This document shows, piece by piece, positions 7,037 through 16,031 of a stretch of 64,000 nt of DNA. The stretch lies in contig JAITOU010000004.1 in assembly GCA_031289755.1 (NCBI GenBank), forward strand, positions 1 to 64,000, in the 5' to 3' direction. Every line of letters starts with the position of its first letter. Positions within the stretch are counted from its first letter, which is position 1. The stretch comes from Clostridiales bacterium. Lineage in GTDB: Bacteria; Bacillota; Clostridia; Christensenellales; JAISNN01. Under the pieces are notes generated by a model, which was not told the origin of the DNA, ran no database searches, and worked only from the letters and a program-made list of their open reading frames with translations. A program made the position numbers and the translations under genes.

Positions 7037-8356
7037 ATGGCTATGCTAAAACGTAAAATTACCGACAAACTTCTCGAATGGAAGACCGAAAGCAACAAGC
7101 CGTGTCTTTTGATTAAGGGGGCGCGTCAAGTCGGCAAAACCTTTATTATCGACAGCTTCGCAAAAGAGAATTACGAAAACTATTTGTATGTCAATTTTGA
7201 ATTTTATCCCGAATACAGAAGTATATTTGACGGCAATCTGGATTTTAAGACGCTGCGGTTTAAGCTCGAAGCTACCTTTCCGAACGTCAATTTTGTTCCT
7301 GAAAAAACCGTGCTGTTTTTAGACGAAATTCAAGCCTGCCCGAACGCCCGCGTCGCGCTCAAAGCCTTCGCCTTAAACGGGGCGTTCGACGTCATTGCCT
7401 CCGGCTCTCTGCTCGGCTTGAGCTATAAGGATATATCCTCTTATCCCGTAGGCTATGAGCGCGTGATAGAGCTTGCGCCGCTCGATTTTGAAGAGTTTCT
7501 TTGGGGGGCGGGCTTTAAGGCGGATTTAATCGCTATCGCCCGCGAAGCGTTTGTTCAAAAAAAGGAATTAAATCAATATTTAATCGACAGATTTGCCGAG
7601 CAATTTAAATACTATACGCTCGTCGGCGGTATGCCGAAAATCGTCGATACGTTTTTTACATCGAACAGCCTGAGCAAGGTCCTGCAAATGCAACGCGCTT
7701 TGATAGAAAACTATATGACCGACATAGCAAAATATGCCAAGCAAAGCGACAAACCCAAAATCAACAAATGTTTTTTAAGCATTCCGTCGCAGCTCGCAAA
7801 GAAAAACAAAAAGTTTGCTTATACCGATATAGACGGCGGAAAACCTAACAACGGGGCGCGGCAATATGAGAACAGTCTCGATTGGCTTCGTGACGCCGGT
7901 ATAGTGCATTATTGCTACAACCTAAACGAACCCGCAATTCCGCTTATATCCAACATAAAGCTTGACTGCTTTAAGGTCTATATGCGCGACACCGGACTGC
8001 TGATAGCCATGCTCGAATCTGGCGTTCAACGCGCTATAATGGAACAGGACTTCTATATCAACGAGGGTGGAATTGTCGAAAATATTTGCGCCGCCGAAAT
8101 CGCCGCACGCTACGAACGCATCATGTATTTTGACCGCAAAAGCCGGCTTGAAATAGATTTTGTCCTAAACATTGACGGTTTAGCCGCCGCAATCGAAGTA
8201 AAATCCGGCGGCAACACAAAAGCAAAATCTCTCGACTCCATCATAGAAAACTATAAAACCGTAAAGCGGTACATTAAGTTTGAAAAGAATTGCAATATAT
8301 ACGTCGATGAAAAAAACATCGAACACTATCCGTTATTTATGATAATGTTTTTGTAG
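7037..8356 (+). CDS. AAA+ ATPase with DUF4143 nuclease-like domain (copy A)
   Basis: A 439-residue protein of the AAA_14/DUF4143 family, multi-copy ATPases of unknown role in anaerobes. Walker A is GARQVGKT (28-35) and Walker B is L-F-L-D-E-I-Q (D96, E97). A middle region with the family pattern S-G-S-L-L-G, F-x-E-F-L and V-G-G-M-P is followed by a winged-helix-like part. The C-terminus carries E-I-D-F-V-L (D374) and I-E-V-K-S-G (E387, K389), a PD-(D/E)xK-like arrangement. The start at 7037 follows AAGGAG; the open frame extends upstream only because the 33-bp repeat lacks stops. It lies in tandem with paralogue B, 176 bp downstream. DNA or RNA cleavage is inferred, not shown. Confidence 0.88.
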   Translation: MAMLKRKITDKLLEWKTESNKPCLLIKGARQVGKTFIIDSFAKENYENYLYVNFEFYPEYRSIFDGNLDFKTLRFKLEATFPNVNFVPEKTVLFLDEIQACPNARVALKAFALNGAFDVIASGSLLGLSYKDISSYPVGYERVIELAPLDFEEFLWGAGFKADLIAIAREAFVQKKELNQYLIDRFAEQFKYYTLVGGMPKIVDTFFTSNSLSKVLQMQRALIENYMTDIAKYAKQSDKPKINKCFLSIPSQLAKKNKKFAYTDIDGGKPNNGARQYENSLDWLRDAGIVHYCYNLNEPAIPLISNIKLDCFKVYMRDTGLLIAMLESGVQRAIMEQDFYINEGGIVENICAAEIAARYERIMYFDRKSRLEIDFVLNIDGLAAAIEVKSGGNTKAKSLDSIIENYKTVKRYIKFEKNCNIYVDEKNIEHYPLFMIMFL

Positions 8357-8383
8357 ACGACACTCTCTCATCAGTCCGCGAGT

Positions 8384-8462
8384 GTCAAAAAATCTGCAAT
8401 TTTTAATAATTCATGGTCAAAAAATCTGCAATTTTTAATTTTTTATGGTCAAAAAATCTGCA
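8384..8462 (+). repeat. Three-copy 32-bp direct repeat before ATPase B
   Basis: The 15-mer GTCAAAAAATCTGCA occurs at 8384, 8416 and 8448, each followed by an AT-rich filler that gives an exact 32-bp period. The last copy ends 7 bp before the -35 box of the promoter at 8470. Likely operator sites for copy B. Confidence 0.9.
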
Positions 8463-8469
8463 TTATTGC

Positions 8470-8498
8470 TTGACTGCATGTCGGTTTTGATGTATACT
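8470..8498 (+). promoter_or_regulatory. Promoter of DUF4143 ATPase B
   Basis: TTGACT (8470-8475) and TATACT (8493-8498) with a 17-bp spacer, 35 bp before the start codon and directly downstream of the 32-bp repeat array. Confidence 0.8.
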
Positions 8499-8532
8499 AT
8501 CGGTAAATAACGGCTTCGTTCGGAGAACAATT

Positions 8533-9837
8533 ATGCTAAAAAGAAAATTTATGGATACTCTCCTTGAATGGAAACACACCAAAAGCAGGGAGTGCCTTCT
8601 CATAAAAGGCGCAAGACAAATCGGCAAGACCTACATTATACGCGAGTTTGCAAAAGCAAGCTACTCGAATGTAATCGAAATCAACTTTCTGCGTGATACA
8701 CGGTTTAAGAAGGCTTTTGAGCAAGCACCAGACCTTTCCTTCAATGCTGTTTTTTCACAGCTTACGCTTATTGAGCCGTCTATACACTTTATGCCTAATC
8801 AGACCTTGCTTTTTCTCGATGAAATACAAGAGTGCGGCGCGGCGCGGACCGCGCTCAAATTTATTGCCGAAGAAGACCGCGTCGATTGTATAGCGTCAGG
8901 CTCAATGCTCGGTATCGCCTATAAAAAAATATCGTCTATTCCCGTAGGTTATGAACGGCAAATTGAAATGTTCTCGCTTGATTTTGAGGAATTTCTCTGG
9001 GCAAAGGGCTACGATAAAGCTCAACTTTCTATCTTGCACGGCTTTTTTGACCGAAAAGAAAAAGTCCCGACGGCTGTAAACGAGACTATGCTCGGCTGTC
9101 TGCGTGAATATATGGCGGTCGGCGGAATGCCGTATGTTGTCCAAACCTATATTGATACAAATAATTATGCTTTGGTTTTTGCGGAGCAAACAAAAATCAT
9201 TAGCAGTTATTTAGACGATATCGCAAAGTATACTTCGGAATCTGAAAAGCCAAAAGCACGTAATTGCTATCTGTCTATTCCGCGTCAACTCGCCAAAGAA
9301 ACGAAGAAGTTTCAATATTCTGTCGTCGAAAAAGGCGGCACATCGCGCAAGTTTGATAACAGCTTGGATTGGCTAAACGATGCGGGGTTAATCAAATTTT
9401 GTAAGAACGTATCACTCCCTGTTTTTCCGTTAAAGGCATATATCAAAGACGACCAATTTAAGGTTTATCTTTCGGACATAGGACTTCTCACGGCAATGTA
9501 CGATTTTGATATGAAATCCGCTATCGTAAACAACACGCTTACAGGCCCGGCCAAAGGCGGCATATATGAAAACCTGATAGCGGACATCCTTTTCAAAAAA
9601 AACTGCCCGTTAAATTACTATAAGACCGATAACAACACACAAGAAATAGAATTTTTATTGACCGAAAATGCCGCCGTTATTCCGATAGAAGTTAAGTCCG
9701 GCAACGGCGCGACTCTCTCGCTTAACGAAATAACGGCAAAATTCAATCCGCCGTATACTCTAAAATTCATCACCGGCAATGTCGGTGTTTCCGACAAAAA
9801 AATAACCTATCCGCTGTATATGGCAATGTTTTTATAA
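8533..9837 (+). CDS. AAA+ ATPase with DUF4143 nuclease-like domain (copy B)
   Basis: A 434-residue paralogue of copy A, recognisable along its whole length from the shared start M-L-K-R-K to the shared end. Walker A is GARQIGKT (26-33), Walker B is L-F-L-D-E-I-Q, and the C-terminal nuclease-like motif is E-I-E-F-L-L followed by I-E-V-K-S-G. GGAG lies 7 nt before the ATG. Despite the tandem arrangement it has its own promoter and its own repeat array, different in sequence from that of copy A, so it is probably regulated separately. It overlaps the convergent membrane-protein gene by 6 bp. Biological role unknown. Confidence 0.88.
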   Translation: MLKRKFMDTLLEWKHTKSRECLLIKGARQIGKTYIIREFAKASYSNVIEINFLRDTRFKKAFEQAPDLSFNAVFSQLTLIEPSIHFMPNQTLLFLDEIQECGAARTALKFIAEEDRVDCIASGSMLGIAYKKISSIPVGYERQIEMFSLDFEEFLWAKGYDKAQLSILHGFFDRKEKVPTAVNETMLGCLREYMAVGGMPYVVQTYIDTNNYALVFAEQTKIISSYLDDIAKYTSESEKPKARNCYLSIPRQLAKETKKFQYSVVEKGGTSRKFDNSLDWLNDAGLIKFCKNVSLPVFPLKAYIKDDQFKVYLSDIGLLTAMYDFDMKSAIVNNTLTGPAKGGIYENLIADILFKKNCPLNYYKTDNNTQEIEFLLTENAAVIPIEVKSGNGATLSLNEITAKFNPPYTLKFITGNVGVSDKKITYPLYMAMFL

Positions 9838-10707
9838 CGGCTCTACGTCGTTGTCGTTTTTTGTCGTTTGCTCCGTATATATAAGCCGCAAGCCTTTCGG
9901 AGAATTTGCCTTGTCTTGCCTATCCAATTCGGTTTGAATTACCTTATCTAAATAGTACGGTCTGAATATATTTACATATATGACCTGCGTCCAAGCCCCC
10001 AAAAAAACAAACCCAATCAAACCGTAGTCATGCAAATCAACAAATAAGTTTTGCAAAAAATAAACGGCAAAGGCGACAAAGACTATAAAGGCTTCTTTGT
10101 AAAAAGAAAAGACGGGAAGCTCGCAGGACTTCTTTGTCACACGGTATTTCCAATAATAAAAGCCTTCAAAAAGGACAAAGCCGACGCCGATAACTACGGC
10201 AAAAATTTGTTTATCGTCAATCTCTGCGCCCATCAAAAGAAGCACAACCAAAGGAATCGCCACCGCGTTATTCTGTAAATTTGCTTTTGCATAAGGCTCT
10301 AAATCACTGCCCGAACGCAACATCAATTCCTTATGGCTGACTACCAAAAAGCTTTTTTCGGTGAGCTTCTTTATCTTGATAAACAAAGCTATTGCCAATC
10401 TCGCCGCCAACAGCACCGCAACGGCGATTAAAAATCCCGTCCTTGCCGATACGAAGAGATACAAGACTTCAAGGACGATAACCGATAGATTGAACAGCGT
10501 ATATCCTGTTTTTATGACGCGCGATTTGACAAAAAAGCCTGTGGAAAACAATCCGATATTGCAAGTACCTATCGCGGTAAATAATATCAAATTTAATACG
10601 TTGCCGACCAACGCCGCGCCGCTTTGAAGAGAAACAAATAAAAAGACTCCGCTCAAAATCGAAAGAGCTTCCAAAAGAATGATATATCTAAAATCTCTCG
10701 TTCTCAT
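9832..10707 (-). CDS. Polytopic membrane protein, unknown
   Basis: A 291-residue integral membrane protein with about eight hydrophobic segments spread over residues 5-245, and a hydrophilic C-terminal tail of about 40 residues. I recognise no transporter or enzyme motif. The ATG follows GGAG at 7 nt. It is the last of three membrane-protein genes reading in the same direction from 11404; the gap before it is 70 bp. Its end overlaps convergent ATPase B. Function unknown. Confidence 0.7.
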   Translation of the reverse strand: MRTRDFRYIILLEALSILSGVFLFVSLQSGAALVGNVLNLILFTAIGTCNIGLFSTGFFVKSRVIKTGYTLFNLSVIVLEVLYLFVSARTGFLIAVAVLLAARLAIALFIKIKKLTEKSFLVVSHKELMLRSGSDLEPYAKANLQNNAVAIPLVVLLLMGAEIDDKQIFAVVIGVGFVLFEGFYYWKYRVTKKSCELPVFSFYKEAFIVFVAFAVYFLQNLFVDLHDYGLIGFVFLGAWTQVIYVNIFRPYYLDKVIQTELDRQDKANSPKGLRLIYTEQTTKNDNDVEPL

Positions 10708-10777
10708 ACAGTATCTCCGAATCTTATTTCTTTTGCATAAAGCGTTTCGCTTTGCTTATTATCGTACCGTACTTCTT

Positions 10778-11119
10778 TTATGCCTTGCTTTCCTTGTTCT
10801 TTTTGAGCCTTCTAAAAAATCTGATATTTGTGATAAAAAAGGTTAGATAATAAACTATAAACCCCGTCAAAAACGACATACTGATAAACATAGGATTTGC
10901 TTTGATGTTCCACAAAGCTATCAATATAACGGTAAAGACGAGTAATTCCGCTATCATTGCTATCCATGCTTTTTTATACGGTTTTTTTAATTCCGCATAC
11001 CGCTTAGCCATGACGACGGTCATTCCGACAAAAAAGGCGGTCAAAATAAAAACTGCCGCAAAAGGTATGAAAAATTGAAAAAACTTTAAAACCTTTAATC
11101 GTTCAATATATTCGTCCAT
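10778..11119 (-). CDS. Small membrane protein, unknown
   Basis: A 113-residue protein with three clear hydrophobic segments (about 13-34, 48-68 and 75-97) and a basic C-terminal tail. It starts 6 bp after the stop of the gene before it, so the two are certainly co-transcribed and probably coupled. A weak AGGTGA site precedes the ATG. No known family recognised; the paired arrangement hints at a two-component membrane complex. Confidence 0.65.
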   Translation of the reverse strand: MDEYIERLKVLKFFQFFIPFAAVFILTAFFVGMTVVMAKRYAELKKPYKKAWIAMIAELLVFTVILIALWNIKANPMFISMSFLTGFIVYYLTFFITNIRFFRRLKKNKESKA

Positions 11120-11125
11120 AATTCG

Positions 11126-11404
11126 TCACCTACTTCTTTCGATTTTTTTCTTAACAAAATAAGCTACCGACAGATACAAAAAGACGGATAATACGTTTGT
11201 CAGCATGATAAATAACATTATCGTAAATAAATTGATATTGGTTTCTCTTGTCGAAAAATACATGCCCATAAAACCGCCCATAATATAAGCTTGAACGTCT
11301 ACAAATTTTCCGCTTTTGTATTTATTTTGTCTGTGCCGATGCAGCAATATAAAATTGATTGTAAGACTTATAGTTACATATCCGATAGCGATATACTCCC
11401 ACAT
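11126..11404 (-). CDS. Small membrane protein, unknown
   Basis: A 92-residue protein with an N-terminal and a C-terminal hydrophobic segment and a central G-G-F-M-G-M-Y-F stretch that vaguely recalls small DUF1294-type membrane proteins; this likeness is weak. It is the first gene of a three-gene membrane-protein cluster running to 9832. The ribosome site is poor (GGGGGA close to the ATG). Function unknown. Confidence 0.6.
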   Translation of the reverse strand: MWEYIAIGYVTISLTINFILLHRHRQNKYKSGKFVDVQAYIMGGFMGMYFSTRETNINLFTIMLFIMLTNVLSVFLYLSVAYFVKKKIERSR

Positions 11405-11764
11405 AAATCCCCCTAAGGCGCAGTCAAAAATTTTATCTAATTTGCGCGGTATCGCCCTTATATATATTTATTATATCACGTTTTGCGGCGCGTTTAAATA
11501 CTTTTTGAGAAATTTTTTATGAAATGAGATTTTTAAAAGCTTCGTTTTTTCAACGTTCCTTTTGGCTTTTCACTTGCAAAAAACACAAAAAACCTTTAAC
11601 GACGGCTATATGCCGTGCTTTTGGGATAAAAAATGTCTAAAATATACCGTTTTTTTATTTCTTTTAAAAAAATTTAATTAAAAACCTAAAATAATGTTGT
11701 ATAATATATATGTATAATTATACGATTTTTACGGCTTGACAAAAAAGCCGAAAGGATATTTAAA
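11405..11764. other. Gene-free divergent region
   Basis: 360 bp between the small membrane-protein cluster and the GH95 gene. Two TATAAT-like boxes (about 11700-11717) could serve the GH95 gene, but no good -35 is seen. A short hairpin (CGGCTT 11732-11737 / AAGCCG 11745-11750) lies directly before the GH95 ribosome site AAAGGA and may affect its access. Nothing else recognised. Confidence 0.5.
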
Positions 11765-14113
11765 ATGAAGCTTTGGTATAAAAATCCTGCCGAAACATGG
11801 ATAGACTGTATGCCGCTCGGCAACGGCAAATTAGGCATGATGCCGGACGGCGGCGTATTCAGAGAAAAGATATATTTAAATGACGACACGCTGTGGTCGG
11901 GCTATCCTAAGGACGCTGACCGCCAAAATCCTTCCGCAGGCAAAAGCCTTGACAAGGTGCGCACGCTCATACTCAAAGGACACCGTTTGATTGCCGAAAC
12001 GTTGTTAAAGACTACCTCGCTCGGCGACAACCCGGAGGCATATATGCCGTTCGGCACGGTCTTTATCGACTACAAAACCGAAGGGCAAATCGGCGACTAT
12101 GTGAGAGAGCTTGACATCAAAACGGCTCTGCACACGTCAAAATTTAATCTCGGCGGTAACGCCGTTGAAAAACGCGCTTTTTGCAGCTTTCCCGACAAAG
12201 CCGGCGTCATGAATATCCGCTCGGTCAGGAAGCTGTCCTTTGTCATTTCCTTTAATACTCCCCTGTCTTACGAAACCCAAACCGATACCGATACGCTGTA
12301 TATTTCGGGACACGCGCCCGACACGATAAATCAGCTTTCGCTCGCTCTCGGTCAAGCTCCCGCCTTTGAGGGCAAGGGCATGGCTTTTGCCGGCGGCATC
12401 AAGGTAGTAACCGACGGAAAAATCAACGACGAAGGCGGCGCGTTATCCATAGCGGACGCGACCGATACCCTTCTCGTTTTTTATACCGCGACGGGCTTTG
12501 TTTCTTATGACGTCATGCCCGTGACCGACGCAAAGGTCGTCAGACAAAGGGTTAAGGACTTTTTTAACAGACGGTTCGACTTCGATTATATGTTTGACCG
12601 CCACAAAAACGACTACTCCGCTCTCTTTAACCGAATATCTCTCAAACTCAAAAAGAACCGCAAGGACGGCGAAGTGCAAAATCCCGAATGCGGCTCTTAC
12701 GGTTATGATACGGACAACGGTAGCGAAACGCCGTCCGACGAGCTTTTGGCGGCGGTAAAACGCGGAGCAGAGCCGTCCGCCGCACTTGTGGAGCTTTATT
12801 ACAATTACGGACGTTATTTGCTCATCTCGTCGTCGAGAGAAGGCTCGGAGCCCGCCACCCTGCAAGGCATATGGAACAAAGAAATCAAACCGCCTTGGGC
12901 GTCGGCATACACCGTCAATATCAATACAGAAATGAATTATTGGCTATCCGGCTCATGCAATCTCTACGACTGCGCCGAGCCGTTTAGACGTTTTATGAGA
13001 GAATTGCGCGTCAGCGGCAAAAAGACCGCCGCGTCGAACCTAAAAGCTCCCGGCTTCGCGGCTTTTCACAACAGCGACATATGGCGCAAAACCACGCCCG
13101 TCAAGGGCGACCCCGTATACGCATATTTTCCCGTCGCCGGAATATGGCTGACAAACGAGCTTTATTCTCAATACGCTTCTTCCGCTCATTATTCCGCGCC
13201 GTCCGGCGATGCCGAGACGCAGGACTTATTTGAAATAGTAGAGGATTGCGCACGGTTTGCCAACGGCTGGCTCATTCCGCACAAAAACGAATACATTACC
13301 TGTCCGTCCACCTCGCCCGAACACAAATACCGCCACAATCTCATCAGATATTCCGTCGATTACGCGTCGGTATGCGACATATCGCTCATTTGGCAGCTAA
13401 TCGAAAACTACAAGGACCTTTGCCGCAAGCTCGGTATAACGTCTAAGCTGCTCGCGGAGCTTTTGGAGAAGCAAAGCAAGCTGCCGCCGATAGGAGTAGG
13501 CTCACGCGGCATTTCGGAATGGTATCAGGACTATGGGGACGGCGAAACGGGTCACCGCCATTTTTCGCCGCTGTACAGCCTTTATCCCGGAAACCGTATC
13601 AGGTACAACAATCCCGACGACAAGGAGCTTATTGCCGCCTGTGCTGAATTTATGAAAAACCGCGTGGACAACGGCGGAGCTTCGACGGGTTGGAGCGCGG
13701 CGTGGGCAATCGCTCTCTACGCACGGCTTCATGACGGCGAAAAAGCCTATGCGTCTTTAAAGAAGCTCTTAGAACAATTCACCTTCCCGAGCTTTTTGGA
13801 CAAGCACCCCCCGAATATCTTTCAGATAGACGGAAACTTAGGCGCGGTCGCCGGAATAAATGAAATGCTCGCCCAAAGTGAAAACGGAATAATCGAGCTC
13901 CTTCCCGCACTTCCCGACCGCTTTGCCGACGGCTTTATATCGGGGCTGACGGTCAAGGGCGGCTACGTCATCGATATGCAATGGCGCGGCAAAAAAGTCG
14001 TCGCTCTCGACATACGCCACCTGCGCACAGGCGCGCCGAAGCCTAAGGTCAAGGTAAAGAACGTCAATCTCGCCGACGACCTGTTTAAAGACTCTAATAT
14101 AACCTTGATTTAA
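11765..14113 (+). CDS. Glycoside hydrolase family 95 (alpha-L-fucosidase/galactosidase)
   Basis: A 782-residue GH95 enzyme; the family removes alpha-1,2-linked L-fucose, or in some members L-galactose, by an inverting mechanism. The N-terminal signature is present: W-Y-x-x-P-A-E-x-W, P-L-G-N-G-K-L-G and L-N-D-D-T-L-W-S-G. The (alpha/alpha)6 domain carries N-I-N-T-E-M-N-Y-W (about 386-394, the catalytic Asn pair), S-P-E-H (acid Glu near 519) and Q-I-D-G-N-L-G (Asp near 688). There is no signal peptide, so it acts in the cytoplasm on imported oligosaccharide. No transporter lies next to it. A terminator hairpin follows. Confidence 0.93.
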   Translation: MKLWYKNPAETWIDCMPLGNGKLGMMPDGGVFREKIYLNDDTLWSGYPKDADRQNPSAGKSLDKVRTLILKGHRLIAETLLKTTSLGDNPEAYMPFGTVFIDYKTEGQIGDYVRELDIKTALHTSKFNLGGNAVEKRAFCSFPDKAGVMNIRSVRKLSFVISFNTPLSYETQTDTDTLYISGHAPDTINQLSLALGQAPAFEGKGMAFAGGIKVVTDGKINDEGGALSIADATDTLLVFYTATGFVSYDVMPVTDAKVVRQRVKDFFNRRFDFDYMFDRHKNDYSALFNRISLKLKKNRKDGEVQNPECGSYGYDTDNGSETPSDELLAAVKRGAEPSAALVELYYNYGRYLLISSSREGSEPATLQGIWNKEIKPPWASAYTVNINTEMNYWLSGSCNLYDCAEPFRRFMRELRVSGKKTAASNLKAPGFAAFHNSDIWRKTTPVKGDPVYAYFPVAGIWLTNELYSQYASSAHYSAPSGDAETQDLFEIVEDCARFANGWLIPHKNEYITCPSTSPEHKYRHNLIRYSVDYASVCDISLIWQLIENYKDLCRKLGITSKLLAELLEKQSKLPPIGVGSRGISEWYQDYGDGETGHRHFSPLYSLYPGNRIRYNNPDDKELIAACAEFMKNRVDNGGASTGWSAAWAIALYARLHDGEKAYASLKKLLEQFTFPSFLDKHPPNIFQIDGNLGAVAGINEMLAQSENGIIELLPALPDRFADGFISGLTVKGGYVIDMQWRGKKVVALDIRHLRTGAPKPKVKVKNVNLADDLFKDSNITLI

Positions 14114-14136
14114 AACCGTATTTTGCTTTTTTTGCG

Positions 14137-14234
14137 CCTATCGGTAACACTGTAATATATATAGGTTGTAAGTAAAGATATAACGGATAATGTTTATTTA
14201 AAAACCTATCGGATAACACTGTAATATATATATA
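14137..14234. repeat. Direct repeat pair
   Basis: Two 27-28-bp copies differing by one inserted base, each starting CCTATCGG and ending in alternating TA, at 14137-14163 and 14205-14234, between the GH95 stop and its terminator. Meaning unknown. Confidence 0.8.
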
Positions 14235-14240
14235 CAAATA

Positions 14241-14286
14241 GGGCTTGTCTTTTGCAATCGCTTTAAGACAAGCCCCGTTTTTTTTA
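14241..14286 (+). terminator. Intrinsic terminator after GH95
   Basis: A perfect 11-bp stem (GGGCTTGTCTT / AAGACAAGCCC) with a 13-nt loop, then CG and a run of T. It lies between the convergent GH95 and ABC permease genes. A second partial copy (AAGACAAGCC) follows at about 14307. Confidence 0.9.
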
Positions 14287-14324
14287 TGCAAAGCATTTTT
14301 AAGTTTAAGACAAGCCGTGTTTTT

Positions 14325-15158
14325 TTAAAAATCGCGTTTTTTGTAAAAGATATAAGAGCCGAATACAAGCATCGGTATCAGAATAACCGCGATAATTATA
14401 CCTGCCGCTCCGTATGCGCCGCTTCCTATTCCTGCGGACGATACCACAAAGTCGCCGACGGACAAAAAACTGAACGGACAGATATATTTCAAAAACTCCA
14501 ACCCTTTCGGACCTATCGAGCTTAAATATCCCAAAAGATAAGTCCCGAACAAAATCCCCAGCCCGACCGCCGCCGGCTTGACCGATTTTTTTAAAAAGCA
14601 CGCCGCAAAGAAGCCTATCCCGACAAAGAGCAGCGCGGTGAGATATGCCAAAAGCATTCCTGTGATAATGACTCCCGATTTTATTTCGTCGCTTGCGGAT
14701 ATCGCGCCGCAGACGAGTGCCGAAAGCGTCACCGACACTATGAGAGCCGTAACAATTGTGACGGCGGCGGTTGTTTTTGCCGCCCAAAGCTCGGTTCTGG
14801 AAACGGCGCACGCATAGGTAAATTCTATCGAACCGCTCGTTTCCTCTTCGCGAAAAATTCCGCCCCCTAAGCTTACCGCAAACGCGCTGATTATAACTAT
14901 AATTATCGCGGCAATCGACGCGAAGTAGCTGTTATAATCGGTAAAAGCCGAAGAATCGCTCATGCCGAAAAGCTCCATAAGCTCGGGCGGAAAGGTTTGC
15001 ATCTGCGTGACGAACATATCCTTGACCATAGGATATAGCAGCATATAGAGAGCCGTTATTCCGAACAAAGCCGCGCACCAGACAATAAGGCTTTTTTTAC
15101 GGCGTTTCAACTCGTTGATATATATGCTTTTAAAGTTTTTTATTTCAAAGCTTTTCAT
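14325..15158 (-). CDS. ABC-2 type transporter permease
   Basis: A 277-residue membrane protein with about six hydrophobic segments, matching ABC-2 type export permeases. An N-terminal amphipathic stretch, a large loop after the first helix and the conserved F-R-E-E-E-T-S-G-S-I-E-F segment after the second helix are all seen. It is preceded by, and overlaps by 14 bp, the ATP-binding subunit. With the TetR gene upstream this forms a tetR-ATPase-permease operon, the usual arrangement of a drug or peptide exporter. Substrate unknown. Confidence 0.88.
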   Translation of the reverse strand: MKSFEIKNFKSIYINELKRRKKSLIVWCAALFGITALYMLLYPMVKDMFVTQMQTFPPELMELFGMSDSSAFTDYNSYFASIAAIIIVIISAFAVSLGGGIFREEETSGSIEFTYACAVSRTELWAAKTTAAVTIVTALIVSVTLSALVCGAISASDEIKSGVIITGMLLAYLTALLFVGIGFFAACFLKKSVKPAAVGLGILFGTYLLGYLSSIGPKGLEFLKYICPFSFLSVGDFVVSSAGIGSGAYGAAGIIIAVILIPMLVFGSYIFYKKRDF

Positions 15159-15990
15159 CTTCCGCTCCTTGTGTGCCGGTATAGTAGTATTTCATAAATT
15201 CTTCTTCAAGGCTTTCGGGGGTTATCGTTATTGTTGTGATTTTTTTTGCCGAAAGCGTTTTTAACAATTCGTTGATGTCGCCGCCGTAGCTCAAAACGGT
15301 ATTTTTGCCGTCCGCCGTAGTATACGCGACCTTTAACTTGCTGTTTTTGCGCCGCTCGTTCAAATCAAATTCGTCTACTATTGCGCCGTCCTTGATAATC
15401 AAAACGCGGTCGCAGTATTTTTCCACTTCGGCGAGATTATGACTCGACAGAAAGACCGTCATTCCGGCATCTCTTTTTTCGCGGAGCAGCTTAAAGAGCT
15501 TTTCTTGAATCAAAGGGTCGAGTCCGTTTGTCGGCTCGTCCAAAATCATCAGACGCGGATTTTTGATGAGTGCCTGCACGATACCGACCTTTTTGCGGTT
15601 GCCGAGACTAAGCTCGCTTATCCGCCTTGACGTGTCCAATTCAAAATACTCGCAAAGCCCCGCGATTTCTTTTTGTGCGCCGTCGGCAAACTCCGCCGCA
15701 TAACTCAATATCGCCGACACCCTGCTGCCTTCGTAATACGCGACTTCGCCGGGAACATAACCTACGGCTCTTTTGACAAGCTTTGCGTCGGCGACACAAT
15801 CCAAGCCGTCTATCCGCGCCGCTCCGTCCGTCGGAAAAATCATATTCATGAGCGTGCGTATCGCCGTCGATTTACCCGCGCCGTTCTGCCCGACAAAGCC
15901 GCATATTTCCCCTTTTTTGACGGTGAACGAAACGTCCTTTATTCCGTACTTTTTACCGTACAATTTTGTCAGATTACTTACCGCTATCAT
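15145..15990 (-). CDS. ABC transporter ATP-binding protein
   Basis: A 281-residue ATPase subunit with all ABC motifs: Walker A GQNGAGKST, a Q-loop region, signature L-S-L-G-N-R-K-K, Walker B L-M-I-L-D-E-P-T-N-G-L-D-P and a switch His in S-S-H-N-L. The signature Ser-Gly pair is altered (LSLGN instead of LSGGQ), as in many ABC-2 exporters. The start at 15990 follows GAGGAG at good spacing; an in-frame upstream ATG would add seven residues. It overlaps its permease downstream. It energises export of an unknown substrate. Confidence 0.93.
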   Translation of the reverse strand: MIAVSNLTKLYGKKYGIKDVSFTVKKGEICGFVGQNGAGKSTAIRTLMNMIFPTDGAARIDGLDCVADAKLVKRAVGYVPGEVAYYEGSRVSAILSYAAEFADGAQKEIAGLCEYFELDTSRRISELSLGNRKKVGIVQALIKNPRLMILDEPTNGLDPLIQEKLFKLLREKRDAGMTVFLSSHNLAEVEKYCDRVLIIKDGAIVDEFDLNERRKNSKLKVAYTTADGKNTVLSYGGDINELLKTLSAKKITTITITPESLEEEFMKYYYTGTQGAEDEKL

Positions 15991-16031
15991 AAAATCACTC
16001 CTCAAAGTCATAGATTTAAGCTATGCCGTCA

